From assembly GCF_035982055.1 (NCBI RefSeq), contig NZ_CP108427.1, positions 8,493,001-8,557,000 on the forward strand: DNA of 64,000 nt, written 5' to 3'. Position numbers and translations under genes: made by a program. The first letter of the stretch is position 1. Every line of letters begins with the position of its first letter. Source of the DNA: Streptomyces sp. NBC_01288 (lineage in GTDB: Bacteria > Actinomycetota > Actinomycetes > Streptomycetales > Streptomycetaceae). The notes below the pieces were generated by a model. The model was given only the letters and a program-made list of their open reading frames with translations, did not search any database and was not told where the DNA came from. Positions 9,986-19,000 of the stretch are shown in pieces.

Positions 9986-10720
9986 TCATGCCAGGAACCC
10001 GCGCAGCAGCGCCGCCGTCCCCGCGCAGTGCTCGCGCATCATCTCCCGCGCCCCGTCCGCGTCCCCGTCGAGGACCGCCTCGACGAGCGCGATGTGCTGG
10101 CGCTGCGAGTGCTCCAGGTTGCGGACGAGGAGGGGGATGCAGTCGAGGAGATCGTTCACCGTGGCCCGTACGGCGGCGTACTGCGCGGTCAGGGTCGGGG
10201 AGCCGCACAGCTCGGCCAGGGTCAGGTGGAGCAGGGTGTCCAGGCGGCGGTAGTCGGCGAGCGGCGCGTCGTGCGTGCGGGCCAGGGCGTCGCGCAGGCG
10301 GCCCGCCTGTTCGTCGCTCAGGCCGTGGGTCGCGCACAGGCCCGTCGCGCCGACCTCCAGCACCTCCCGGAACCGCAGCACGTCCTCGATGTCGACCGCG
10401 CTGATCCGCCGCCGCAGCTCGTCCTCGCCGCCCGCGTCCGACTTCGGCAGCACGAACGTCCCGCCGTAGCGTCCGCGCCGCGACTCCACGAGGCCCTGGT
10501 CCTGCAGTACCTTCAGAACCTCGCGCAGCGTCACCCGACTGATCCCGAGCCGCTCGGCCAGTTCCCGCTCGGCCGGCAACCGTTCGCCCCCCGGCACCAG
10601 ACCCAGCCGTACGACCTGCAGTATCTGTTCCAGCGCCTCTTCGAATCCGTTGCCCGCCCGCACCGGCCGCAGTACCGGGGTCAACCGGTCCTCAAGCCCG
10701 TTCTCCGCATCCAGCGACAT
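9986..10720 (-). CDS. GntR-family regulator, FadR/FCD subfamily
   Basis: 244 residues from ATG 10720, with AAGGGGG upstream; a TTG at 10741 would be an alternative start. The N-terminal winged HTH (GERLPAERELAERLGISRVT, LREVLKVLQDQGLVESRRG) is followed by an all-helical FCD ligand domain (EDVLRFREVLEVGATGL ... HLTLAELCGSPTL) holding the metal-binding Asp/His pattern. It is divergent from the glutamine-synthetase homologue and probably represses the gamma-glutamylation genes until the amine or a pathway intermediate binds. It contains a Gly-rich linker (SDAGGEDEL). Confidence 0.9.
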   Translation of the reverse strand: MSLDAENGLEDRLTPVLRPVRAGNGFEEALEQILQVVRLGLVPGGERLPAERELAERLGISRVTLREVLKVLQDQGLVESRRGRYGGTFVLPKSDAGGEDELRRRISAVDIEDVLRFREVLEVGATGLCATHGLSDEQAGRLRDALARTHDAPLADYRRLDTLLHLTLAELCGSPTLTAQYAAVRATVNDLLDCIPLLVRNLEHSQRQHIALVEAVLDGDADGAREMMREHCAGTAALLRGFLA

Positions 10721-10742
10721 ATGGCGGCACCCCCTTCCCAAG

Positions 10743-10751
10743 CAATGGTTC
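10743..10751 (+). promoter_or_regulatory. Candidate GntR operator upstream of the glutamine-synthetase homologue
   Basis: CAATGGTTC lies between the divergent GntR gene and the gamma-glutamyl ligase gene, within TGGT-N9-TACC. The same 9-mer occurs in reverse before the amidotransferase gene. Confidence 0.4.
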
Positions 10752-10805
10752 TCCGCAATACCTTATGGCTTCCGGCTGACCGTAGAAGCCGAAGGAGGCT
10801 TTCCC

Positions 10806-12176
10806 GTGGCAGACCGCACACCCCCACTGGGCGTCGAGGAACTTCAACGCCTCGTCGCCAGTGGTGAGATCGACACTGTTGTCCTGGCCTTCCCCGACAT
10901 GCAAGGGCGGCTCCAGGGCAAGCGGTTCGCCGCCCAGTTCTTCCTGGACGACGTGCTCCAGCACGGTACCGAGGGCTGCAACTACCTCCTCGCCGTCGAC
11001 ACCGAGATGAACACGGTCGACGGCTACGCCATGTCCTCGTGGGAGCGCGGTTACGGCGACTTCGCCATGCACCCGGACCTGTCCACCCTCCGTCGTGTGC
11101 CCTGGAACGCCGGCACCGCCCTGCTGATCGCCGACCTCGCCTGGAACGACGGATCGCCGGTGGTCGCCGCACCCCGCCAGATCCTGCGCCGCCAGCTGGA
11201 GCGCCTCGCCGAGCACGGTTTCACCGCGCAGGTCGGTACGGAGCTGGAGTTCATCGTGTTCAAGGACACGTACGAACAGGCCTGGGACGCGGGCTACAAG
11301 GGGCTCACACCGGCCAACCAGTACAACATCGACTATTCGGTGCTGGGGACCGGACGTATCGAGCCGTTGCTGCGCCGTATCCGCAACGAGATGACCGTCG
11401 CAGGCCTGACCGTCGAGTCCGCCAAGGGCGAGTGCAATCCGGGGCAGCACGAGATCGTCTTCCGCTACGACGACGCCCTCGTCACCTGCGACCAGCACGC
11501 CGTCTACAAGACCGGCGCCAAGGAGATCGCCTCCCAGGAAGGCGTCTCGCTCACCTTCATGGCGAAGTACAACGAGCGCGAGGGCAACTCCTGCCACATC
11601 CACCTCTCGCTCGCCGACGCCGACGGCGGCAACGCCATGGCGGGCACCTCGGACGACCCCGGCGGCATGTCGGAGGTCATGCGGTACTTCCTCGCCGGGC
11701 AACTCGCCGCGCTCCGCGACTTCTCGCTGCTCTACGCCCCGAACATCAACTCGTACAAGCGGTTCCAGCCGGGCTCCTTCGCGCCGACCGCCGTCGCCTG
11801 GGGGAACGACAACCGCACCTGCGCCCTCCGGGTCGTCGGCCACGGCCGCTCCATGCGCTTCGAGAACCGGCTGCCCGGCGGGGACGTCAATCCCCACCTG
11901 GCGGTGGCGGGGCTCGTCGCGGCCGGGCTCTACGGCATCGAGCACAAGCTGGAGCTGCCGGAGGCCTGTACGGGCAACGCCTACAGCGGCGGGTACGCGC
12001 ACGTGCCCACCAATCTCCGCGAGGCCGCCGAGCTGTGGGAGAACAGCCCGATCGCCCAGGCCGCCTTCGGCGACGAGGTCGTCGCGCACTACCGCAACAT
12101 GGCACGCGTCGAACTGGAAGCCTTCGACGCCGCCGTCACCGACTGGGAGCTGCGTCGCTCCTTCGAACGTCTGTGA
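10806..12176 (+). CDS. Glutamine-synthetase-like gamma-glutamyl amide ligase (GlnA4-like)
   Basis: 456 residues from GTG 10806, preceded by GAAGGAGG. GS signatures are present: the beta-Grasp N-domain, GTELEFIVF (metal ligand), AKGECNPGQHEIVFR (metal/glutamate site), GNSCHIHLSL (ATP/metal His), NSYKRFQPGSFAPTAVAWG and the RFENRLPGGDVNPHLA catalytic region. Streptomyces has several GS-like enzymes that glutamylate amines and do not make glutamine. In S. coelicolor GlnA4 is reported as a gamma-glutamylethanolamide synthetase, and this gene, next to an aldehyde dehydrogenase and SDR, fits that member. Ethanolamine as substrate is inferred; polyamines are an alternative. Confidence 0.85.
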   Translation: MADRTPPLGVEELQRLVASGEIDTVVLAFPDMQGRLQGKRFAAQFFLDDVLQHGTEGCNYLLAVDTEMNTVDGYAMSSWERGYGDFAMHPDLSTLRRVPWNAGTALLIADLAWNDGSPVVAAPRQILRRQLERLAEHGFTAQVGTELEFIVFKDTYEQAWDAGYKGLTPANQYNIDYSVLGTGRIEPLLRRIRNEMTVAGLTVESAKGECNPGQHEIVFRYDDALVTCDQHAVYKTGAKEIASQEGVSLTFMAKYNEREGNSCHIHLSLADADGGNAMAGTSDDPGGMSEVMRYFLAGQLAALRDFSLLYAPNINSYKRFQPGSFAPTAVAWGNDNRTCALRVVGHGRSMRFENRLPGGDVNPHLAVAGLVAAGLYGIEHKLELPEACTGNAYSGGYAHVPTNLREAAELWENSPIAQAAFGDEVVAHYRNMARVELEAFDAAVTDWELRRSFERL

Positions 12177-12187
12177 GAGGTCCTTCG

Positions 12188-13597
12188 TTGTCCTACGAGC
12201 TTGAACTCCAGGTGCTCAACCCGGCCACCGAGGAGGTCGTCGCCACCGTCCCGGCCGCCACCGCGGCCGACGTGGACGCCGCCGTCGTACGCGCCACTCG
12301 GGCCCAGGCGAAGTGGGCGGCGCTCCCGCCCGCCGACCGGGCCCGGCTGCTGCGCCGCTTCGCGGTCGCCGTCGACGAACACCTCGAAGAACTGGCCCGG
12401 TTGGAGGTGCGCGAGGCCGGGCACACGGTCGGCAACGCCCGCTGGGAGGCCGGCAACGTCCGTGATCTGCTCGACTACGCGGCCGGGGGAGTGGAGCGGC
12501 TGACCGGCCGGCAGATCCCGGTCGCGGGCGGCCTCGACATCACGATCCTCGAACCGCTGGGCGTGGTGGGCGTGATCGCGCCCTGGAACTTCCCGATGCC
12601 GATCGCCGCGTGGGGCACCGCCCCGGCGCTCGCGGCCGGCAACGCGGTCATCCTCAAGCCGGCCGAGACCACCCCGCTCACCGCGCTCCGGCTGGCCGAA
12701 CTCGCCCTGGAGGCAGGCCTTCCCGAGGGGCTCTTCCAGGTCCTTCCCGGCCACGGCCCGGTCGCGGGCACCGCGCTCGTCGAGCACCCGGGCGTCGCGA
12801 AGATCGTGTTCACGGGGTCGACGGCCGTGGGCAAACAGGTGTTGGCGAAGGGCTCGGCGCTCCTCAAGCGCGTCACCCTCGAACTCGGCGGCAAGAGCCC
12901 CAACATCGTCTTCGCCGACGCGGACATCGAGGCCGCGGCAGCCGCCACACCCATGTCCTTCCTCGACAACTCCGGCCAGGACTGCTGCGCCCGCACCCGC
13001 ATCCTGGTCCAACGCTCCGTCTACGACCGGTTCCTGGAGCTCCTGACCCCGGCGATCGAGGGAGTGACGGTCGGTGACCCGGCCGACGAGACGACGGACA
13101 TGGGCCCGCTGATCTCCAAGGTCCAGCTGGAGCGCGTCCGTTCGTACGTCACCGACGACCTGGCCGGCATTCGGGGCAAGACCCCCGAGGGTCCCGGTTT
13201 CTGGTTCCCGCCGACGGTGGTGACCGGCGTCGACCCGCACGCACGCGTGGCCGTCGAGGAGGTCTTCGGCCCCGTCGCCGTGGTGCTCCCCTTCGAGGAC
13301 GAGGCGGAGGCGGTGGCGCTGGCCAACGCCACCGACTACGGTCTCTCCGGCTCCATCTGGACCCGGGACGTGGGCCGCGCGCTGCGCGTCTCGCAGGCCG
13401 TCCGGGCGGGCAACCTGTCCGTCAACTCCCATTCCAGCGTCCGCTATTGGACCCCCTTCGGCGGCTTCAAGCAGTCGGGGATCGGCCGCGAACTGGGCCC
13501 GGACGCGCTCACCGCCTTCACCGAAACCAAGAACGTCTTCATCAGCAACGTCTCCACCAGCAGCGTCTCTACCAGCACGGAGGGCCCCGCACAGTGA
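12188..13597 (+). CDS. NAD(P)-dependent aldehyde dehydrogenase
   Basis: 469 residues from TTG 12188, with GAGAGG 7 nt upstream; a GTG at 12173 overlapping the ligase stop is the alternative. ALDH motifs: APWNFPMP and KPAETTPLTALRLAEL (cofactor), FTGSTAVGK, LELGGKSPNIVF (general base Glu), GQDCCARTR (nucleophile, likely Cys266) and EEVFGPVAVV. It probably oxidises the gamma-glutamylated aldehyde of the local pathway to the acid. It is tightly linked to the ligase and overlaps the SDR gene at GTGA. The C-terminal tail has a small repeat (VSTSSVSTS). Confidence 0.92.
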   Translation: MSYELELQVLNPATEEVVATVPAATAADVDAAVVRATRAQAKWAALPPADRARLLRRFAVAVDEHLEELARLEVREAGHTVGNARWEAGNVRDLLDYAAGGVERLTGRQIPVAGGLDITILEPLGVVGVIAPWNFPMPIAAWGTAPALAAGNAVILKPAETTPLTALRLAELALEAGLPEGLFQVLPGHGPVAGTALVEHPGVAKIVFTGSTAVGKQVLAKGSALLKRVTLELGGKSPNIVFADADIEAAAAATPMSFLDNSGQDCCARTRILVQRSVYDRFLELLTPAIEGVTVGDPADETTDMGPLISKVQLERVRSYVTDDLAGIRGKTPEGPGFWFPPTVVTGVDPHARVAVEEVFGPVAVVLPFEDEAEAVALANATDYGLSGSIWTRDVGRALRVSQAVRAGNLSVNSHSSVRYWTPFGGFKQSGIGRELGPDALTAFTETKNVFISNVSTSSVSTSTEGPAQ

Positions 13598-14376
13598 CCT
13601 CAGAGATTGTTTGCCGACGTCTCGTCGGCCGTACCGCCGTCATCACCGGAGCCGGCAGCGGCATCGGTCTCGCCACCGCGCGCCGGCTCGCCTCCGAGGG
13701 CGCCAACGTCGTCTGCGGCGACATCGACGAGACCCACGGCAAGGCGGCGGCCGACGAGGTCGGCGGGCTGTTCGTGAAGGTCGACGTCACCGACCTCGAA
13801 CAGGTCGAGGCGCTCTTCAAGACGGCCTTCGACACCTACGGCAGCGTCGACATCGCCTTCAACAACGCGGGCATCTCACCGCCGGACGACGACTCCATCC
13901 TCGACACGGGACTTGAGGCCTGGAAGCGCGTCCAGGACGTCAACCTCACGTCCGTGTACCTGTGTTGCAAGGCCGCGATCCCGTACATGCGGCGCCAGGG
14001 CAAGGGCTCCATCATCAACACGGCGTCGTTCGTGGCGAGGATGGGCGCGGCGACGTCGCAGATCTCGTACACCGCGTCCAAGGGCGGCGTCCTCGCCATG
14101 TCCCGTGAACTGGGCGTGCAGTTCGCCCGCGAGGGCATCCGCGTCAACGCGCTCTGCCCGGGACCGGTCAACACCCCGCTCCTGCGAGAGCTGTTCGCCA
14201 AGGACCCCGAGCGCGCCGCGCGCCGCCTGGTGCACATCCCGGTCGGCCGTTTCGCGGAGGCGACCGAGATCGCCGCGGCCGTGGCGTTCCTGGCGAGTGA
14301 CGACTCGTCGTTCGTCAACGCCGCCGACTTCCTTGTGGACGGCGGGATTTCGGGGGCGTACGTCACGCCGATGTAA
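13594..14376 (+). CDS. Short-chain dehydrogenase/reductase (classical SDR)
   Basis: 260 residues from GTG 13594 (GTGA overlap with the aldehyde dehydrogenase stop). The Rossmann motif TGAGSGIG is at 18-25, NNAG at 90-93, the catalytic Ser near 145 and YTASK with Tyr159/Lys163. Asp43 in CGDIDE suggests preference for NAD+. In a ligase-ALDH-amidotransferase cluster it would oxidise a gamma-glutamylated amino alcohol to the aldehyde, which fits ethanolamine better than diamines, which need an oxidase. This is inference. A bidirectional hairpin follows. Confidence 0.9.
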   Translation: MTSEIVCRRLVGRTAVITGAGSGIGLATARRLASEGANVVCGDIDETHGKAAADEVGGLFVKVDVTDLEQVEALFKTAFDTYGSVDIAFNNAGISPPDDDSILDTGLEAWKRVQDVNLTSVYLCCKAAIPYMRRQGKGSIINTASFVARMGAATSQISYTASKGGVLAMSRELGVQFAREGIRVNALCPGPVNTPLLRELFAKDPERAARRLVHIPVGRFAEATEIAAAVAFLASDDSSFVNAADFLVDGGISGAYVTPM

Positions 14377-14405
14377 GCGCGGCACGAAGCGGCACGAATA
14401 CGGCG

Positions 14406-14437
14406 ACGGCGGCCCGGAACAACTTCCGGGCCGCCGT
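14406..14437. terminator. Bidirectional hairpin terminator
   Basis: ACGGCGGCCCGGAA (14406-14419) pairs perfectly with TTCCGGGCCGCCGT (14424-14437) around a CAAC loop. TTGTTTG follows on the plus strand. It separates the convergent SDR and deaminase/aldolase genes. Confidence 0.85.
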
Positions 14438-14462
14438 TTGTTTGTGACGTTCCGTCAATCCG

Positions 14463-15665
14463 TCACAGGAAGGTCATGCCCTCGCCGCGATACGTCGGCA
14501 CGGTCGCCGTCACCGCGTCGCCCTCGATCAGGTGCAACGCGTCGAACCGCTCGCAGAGTTCACCGGCCTTGGCGTGGCGGAACCACACCTTGTCGCCGAT
14601 GAGGAGATCGTCGGCGGGGGAGCCGAGCAGCGGCGTCTGCACCTCGCCGGGCCCTTCCTGGGGGTCGTAGCGCAGGCCCTCCGGGAGGTACGGCACCGGG
14701 AGGCGGTCGGGGCCGGCGGCGCCGGAGGCGGGGTAGCCGCCGCCGAGGACGGTGACGACGCCGACGCCCGGGCGCCGTACGACGGGCATGGCGAAGAGCG
14801 CGGACGGACGGCCGGTGAACGACGTGTAGTTGTCGAAGAGGCGCGGCACGTACAGCCCTGAACCGGCCGCGATCTCGGTCACCGCGTCCTCGGCCGCGGT
14901 GTGCTGCACACTGCCGGTGCCGCCGCCGTTGACGAACTCCAGGTCGGGCACAACCGCCCTTACCGCGCGCACCACTTCGGCACGCCGCTCGGCGAGTTCG
15001 CGCTTGGCGGTGGCCTGCATCAGCCGGATGGCGCGCGAGCGGAACGGCCGCCCGGCGATGGAGTCACCGACACCGGCGATGTGCCCTTCGTAGGCCATGA
15101 TCCCGACGACCTTGAAGCCAGGGCGGCGGGACACCGTCCGTGCGATGTCGGCGAGTTGGGCGGGGGAGCGCAGCGGCGAACGGAGCGCGCCGATGCGGAC
15201 CCGGCCGCCGAGCATCTTCAGTGAGGTGTCCAACTCCAGGCAGACACGGATGACTTCGGTGCCGCCGTCGCGTGAGTCGTCGATGAGTTTGAGCTGGGCC
15301 GGGTCGTCGATCATCACGGTGACGGCGGCGGCGAGCTTGGGGTCGTTGGCCAGTTCGCCGAAGGCGGCGTGGTCGGCGGAGGGGTAGGCGAGGAGGACGT
15401 CCTCGAACCCGGAGCGGGCGAGCCACAGCGACTCGGCGAGGGTGAAGGACATCAGGCCCGCGAAGCCGTCCCTGGCCAGGACGCGTTCGAGGAGCGTTCG
15501 ACAGCGGACGGACTTGCTGGCGACGCGGACCGGCTTGCCGCCGGCCCGGCGGACGAGGTCGTCCGCGTTGGCATCGAAGGCGTCCAGGTCGACGATCGCG
15601 AGTGGGGCGTCGAGGTGGGCGGTGGCCCGGTCGTAACGGGCCCGGTCGGCGGCGCGCGCAGTCAT
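14463..15665 (-). CDS. PLP-dependent amino acid deaminase/aldolase (alanine racemase N-domain, D-threonine-aldolase-like)
   Basis: 400 residues. A fold-type III PLP barrel carries the Schiff-base lysine in RVASKSVRC near residue 51. The phosphate-binding NGGGTGS and the C-terminal beta domain of the D-serine dehydratase/D-threonine aldolase family (IGDKVWFRHAKAGELCERF) are present. Family members act on D-3-hydroxy amino acids. No metal-site or substrate determinant can be fixed by eye, so the exact reaction is open. It stands alone between a terminator and a 350-bp divergent intergenic region. Confidence 0.82.
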   Translation of the reverse strand: MTARAADRARYDRATAHLDAPLAIVDLDAFDANADDLVRRAGGKPVRVASKSVRCRTLLERVLARDGFAGLMSFTLAESLWLARSGFEDVLLAYPSADHAAFGELANDPKLAAAVTVMIDDPAQLKLIDDSRDGGTEVIRVCLELDTSLKMLGGRVRIGALRSPLRSPAQLADIARTVSRRPGFKVVGIMAYEGHIAGVGDSIAGRPFRSRAIRLMQATAKRELAERRAEVVRAVRAVVPDLEFVNGGGTGSVQHTAAEDAVTEIAAGSGLYVPRLFDNYTSFTGRPSALFAMPVVRRPGVGVVTVLGGGYPASGAAGPDRLPVPYLPEGLRYDPQEGPGEVQTPLLGSPADDLLIGDKVWFRHAKAGELCERFDALHLIEGDAVTATVPTYRGEGMTFL

Positions 15666-16015
15666 GAACGCAGCCTGCCAGACAGGATTACCGCAGGGTA
15701 GGGGGACGTTCCGGGCAGATGCCCCGGGGGTGTGGACTGGTTCCCGTTCGCGCGGGGTCAACCCGTAGAGTGACGCGCACGCACGGAGGAAACGCCGCCG
15801 GTCGTTCGACCGCGCCCGGGATGGCGGTCCGCCGCTGCGGGTATGCGTGCTCGGGACGACTTCGATTTTGTGTCGTGCCGGGTGAGAGCGGGGTGGACGC
15901 CGGTCCGTATACGAGCACGGCAGGAGTACACCGGCCCGCGTACGGACAGCGGGCAGGCGTACATCGGCCCGCAGGCGAGCAGACGGTGGCCCGGGTACGA
16001 GGAAACGGGGGGTGC
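15666..16015. other. 350-bp divergent intergenic region
   Basis: An upstream reading frame continues into this stretch without a good start or ribosome site, so I treat it as non-coding. TAGAGT at 15766-15771 is a possible -10. Two copies of a GTACAYCGGCCCGC-type word lie about 33 bp apart near 15924 and 15960. The run of G at 16007-16012 serves the ATG at 16016. Confidence 0.4.
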
Positions 16016-19000
16016 ATGAGCACGGAAGCGCGACGCGCCCCCGGACCGGCGGGTTCGACGCCGCCGCACCGGCCGCCGGGCGTGACGGAATCGATGGGTT
16101 CGGGTTCGACGGGCTCGGGGCATCCCGTGAACTCGGCGAACGGGACGAACGGGACGAATTCGGGGAACGTGACGGACTCGGCGGGGCGGCCGACGGCCGA
16201 CGAGGCAACGGGCGAGGACTTGGACCGACCGCATTCTGGTTCTGTGGGGGATTCGGGGGCGACCGCGTCAGGGGCCACTTCGGGTTCTGCTTCGGTTCCG
16301 GGCACGGGTTCTGTCAGTGGCCCGGCCCCGGGGTTCGCTTGGGGTCCGGGCTCCGGTTCCGGTCCGGCTTCGGGGATGGCTCCGGGTTCCGCTTCGAGGG
16401 GCGGGCAGGGGACGCCGGGTGGGCCGAACAGGCCTGGTGCGTCGAGTACTTCGAGTGCGTGGGACGCGTGGAGTGCGCCGGGGATGCCGGGTGTGTCGAC
16501 GAACGGTGGGACGTCGGAACGGCGGCCTGCTTCGGGCGCCCACGCGCGCGGGCGACGGGTGGCGGGGGATGCGCCGCGACCGAGCGACGGTACGGGTACG
16601 GGTGTGTCGGGGTCGGGTAACTCGGGGGCTGGGCGAGAGCCGTTCGCGGCGGGTTCCGGTGCGGGTTCGGCGGGGAGCGGCGGTTCCAGTACGGGGTGGT
16701 GGGACCGCGGTGACGGTAGGCGTACGGCACCGCAGAACGGTGGGTCCGATGCCGACGCGGTGTTCCGGGGGAACGGGAACGGTCCCGATGCGCGAACGAG
16801 GGCTCAGGGCAACGGATTTGACGCTGGTGCGGTGTCTTCGAGTACGGGATCTTCGAGCAACGGCCCCGACCCTCGTACCGCGCCTCAGGGCAACGGCTCC
16901 GACGGCCGTGACGGGTCCTCCGACGGGCGGCCGCGTTTTCCCGGCCTTCGGCCTTTCTCACCCCATGCCATGGACCCCGTGAGCCCACCCCCTCCTCCAG
17001 CCTCGGCACGCTTCCCGGACACCCCGCCCGCGCCCGGCGGCGAGGCGTTCCGCACGAACGCCGAAACCGTCCCGCCCCGACCGCCTCAACGCCCTACGGC
17101 GGCGACAGGCGGTAACGAAGCGCTGTGGGAACCCGGTTCGGATGCGGCCAGCCCTTTCCGTCCGACCACACCGGCCGGCTCGGACAACCCGCCGCACCCT
17201 GCGAGCGAGGTCCCGCACCCGTCGTCCGACTGGCTTCGCCAGGATGCGACCGGGCCAGCGACACCTCCCCGCTCCGCTGTCCCGCCGCGCTCGGCGGGTG
17301 AGGCTCCGGGTGAGGCGTTCGATTGGTCGCGCGAGGATTCGGCTGGTTCGGGGGTGCTTTCAGCTCCGGGTGTTCCGTCGCGCGCTGCGGGCGAGGGCTC
17401 TGGTGGGTCGCCTGATCGGCTTCGTGATGCTCCGGGCCGCCCGGTAACGCCTCCTGGTTCCGCTGCTCCGTCGCGTCCTGCGGGTGAGGTTCCGCGTGAG
17501 GCGTTCGATTGGGCGCGTCAGGATTCGGCTGGTTCGGGGATGCCTCCTGCCCCGGGTGTTCCGCCGCGCGCTGCGGGCGAGGGTCCTGGTCAGTCGCCCG
17601 ACCGGCTTCGCCATGTCCCCGGGCGCCCGGGAACGCCTACCAGCGACCCCACTCCGCCCGGTCCGGCGGGCGAGGCACCGCTTCAAGTGTCCGATCGGCT
17701 CGACCAGGACTCTGTTCGCCAGGCATCTCCTCCCGGTCCGGCGACTCCGCCGCGCCCCGAGGACGAGACGCCGCGTCAGTCGAATGACCCGCAGCGCCAT
17801 GCCCCGACGCGGCCGAGAACATCTGCCGGCCCTGCCACCCCGTCCGATTCGGCGGCCGAGGCTTCGCGTGAGTCGTCGGACTCGCAGCGGTACGTCCCGA
17901 CCCGTCCGGGGACATCTGCCGATGCGAGCACCCCGCCGCGCCCTGCGAACGAGGCGCATCCGTCGTCCGACCGACCTCGTCAGGATTCGCCCCGCTCGGC
18001 TACGCCTCCCGGGCCGGCGACTCCACCGCGCCCCGATGCCGAGCCTCCGCGTCAGTCGTCCGACCGTCAGCGCTATGTCCCCACCCGACCGGGAACATCC
18101 GCCGGTTCCACCACCCCGCCCGGTTCGGCGCCCGAGGTTCCGCCCCAGCCGTCCGACCGGGGGCTGGGCCAGGACTCCGCTCGCTCCGCGACGCCTCCCG
18201 CGCCGGCGACGCCGCCGCGTCCCGAGGGCGAGGCTCCGCGTCAGTCTTCCGACCGGCTGGGCCAGGATTCGAACAGCCCGGCAGCGCCACACGGCTCGGC
18301 GACTCCGAGGCGCCCACGTCGGTCGTCCGACCGGCTGGGCCGGGATTCCGCTCGCTCGGCGACGCCTCCCGCGCCGGTGACGCCGCCGCGTCCCGAGGGC
18401 GAGGCTCCGCGCCAGCCGTCTGACCAGCTGGGCCAGGATTCGAACAGTCCGGCAGCGCCATCCGGCCTGGCAACTCCGGGGCACCCACGTCGGTCGTCCG
18501 ACCGGCTGGGCCAGGACTTCGCTCGCTCGGCGACGCCTCCCGCGCCGGTCACGCCGCCGCGTTCCGAGGGTGAGGCTCCGCGTCAGTCTTCCGATCGGCT
18601 GGGCCAGGACCCGAACAGTCCGGCAACGCCCTCCGCCCCGGCCGCTCCACCGCGTCCCGAGGCCGAGCTTCGGCGCCAGTCGTCCGACTGGATGGGTCAG
18701 GATTCCGCTCGCTCGGCAACGTCCTCCACCCCCGCCGCTCCGCCGCGTCCCGAGGCCGAGCCTCCAGGCGGGTCGCCCGACCGTCAGCGCTACGTCCCCA
18801 CGCGCCCGGGAACGACTGCCGGTTCCGCCACCCCGCCCCGCCCCGCAGCCGAGCCCTCGCCCCAGCCGTCCGACCACCTCCGCCAGGACTCTTCTCGCCC
18901 GGCAACACCTCCCGGCCCCGCGACCACCCCGCCCCGCCCGACCATCGAGCCCCCGCACCAGGCACCCGACCGGCAGAGCCCCACCCTCACTCGCCCACCG

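Noticed and set aside
12089..13432. 447-codon antisense frame over the aldehyde dehydrogenase
   Set aside because: Antisense shadow; the sense protein has all ALDH motifs.
15719..16015. Longer start for the large repetitive protein
   Set aside because: The upstream part of the frame has no ribosome site and would place the start inside the divergent promoter region; ATG 16016 has a G-rich ribosome site.
17220..18990. CRISPR-like repeated DNA
   Set aside because: The 171-bp and ~90-bp repeats are coding, in frame and without unique spacers of constant length.
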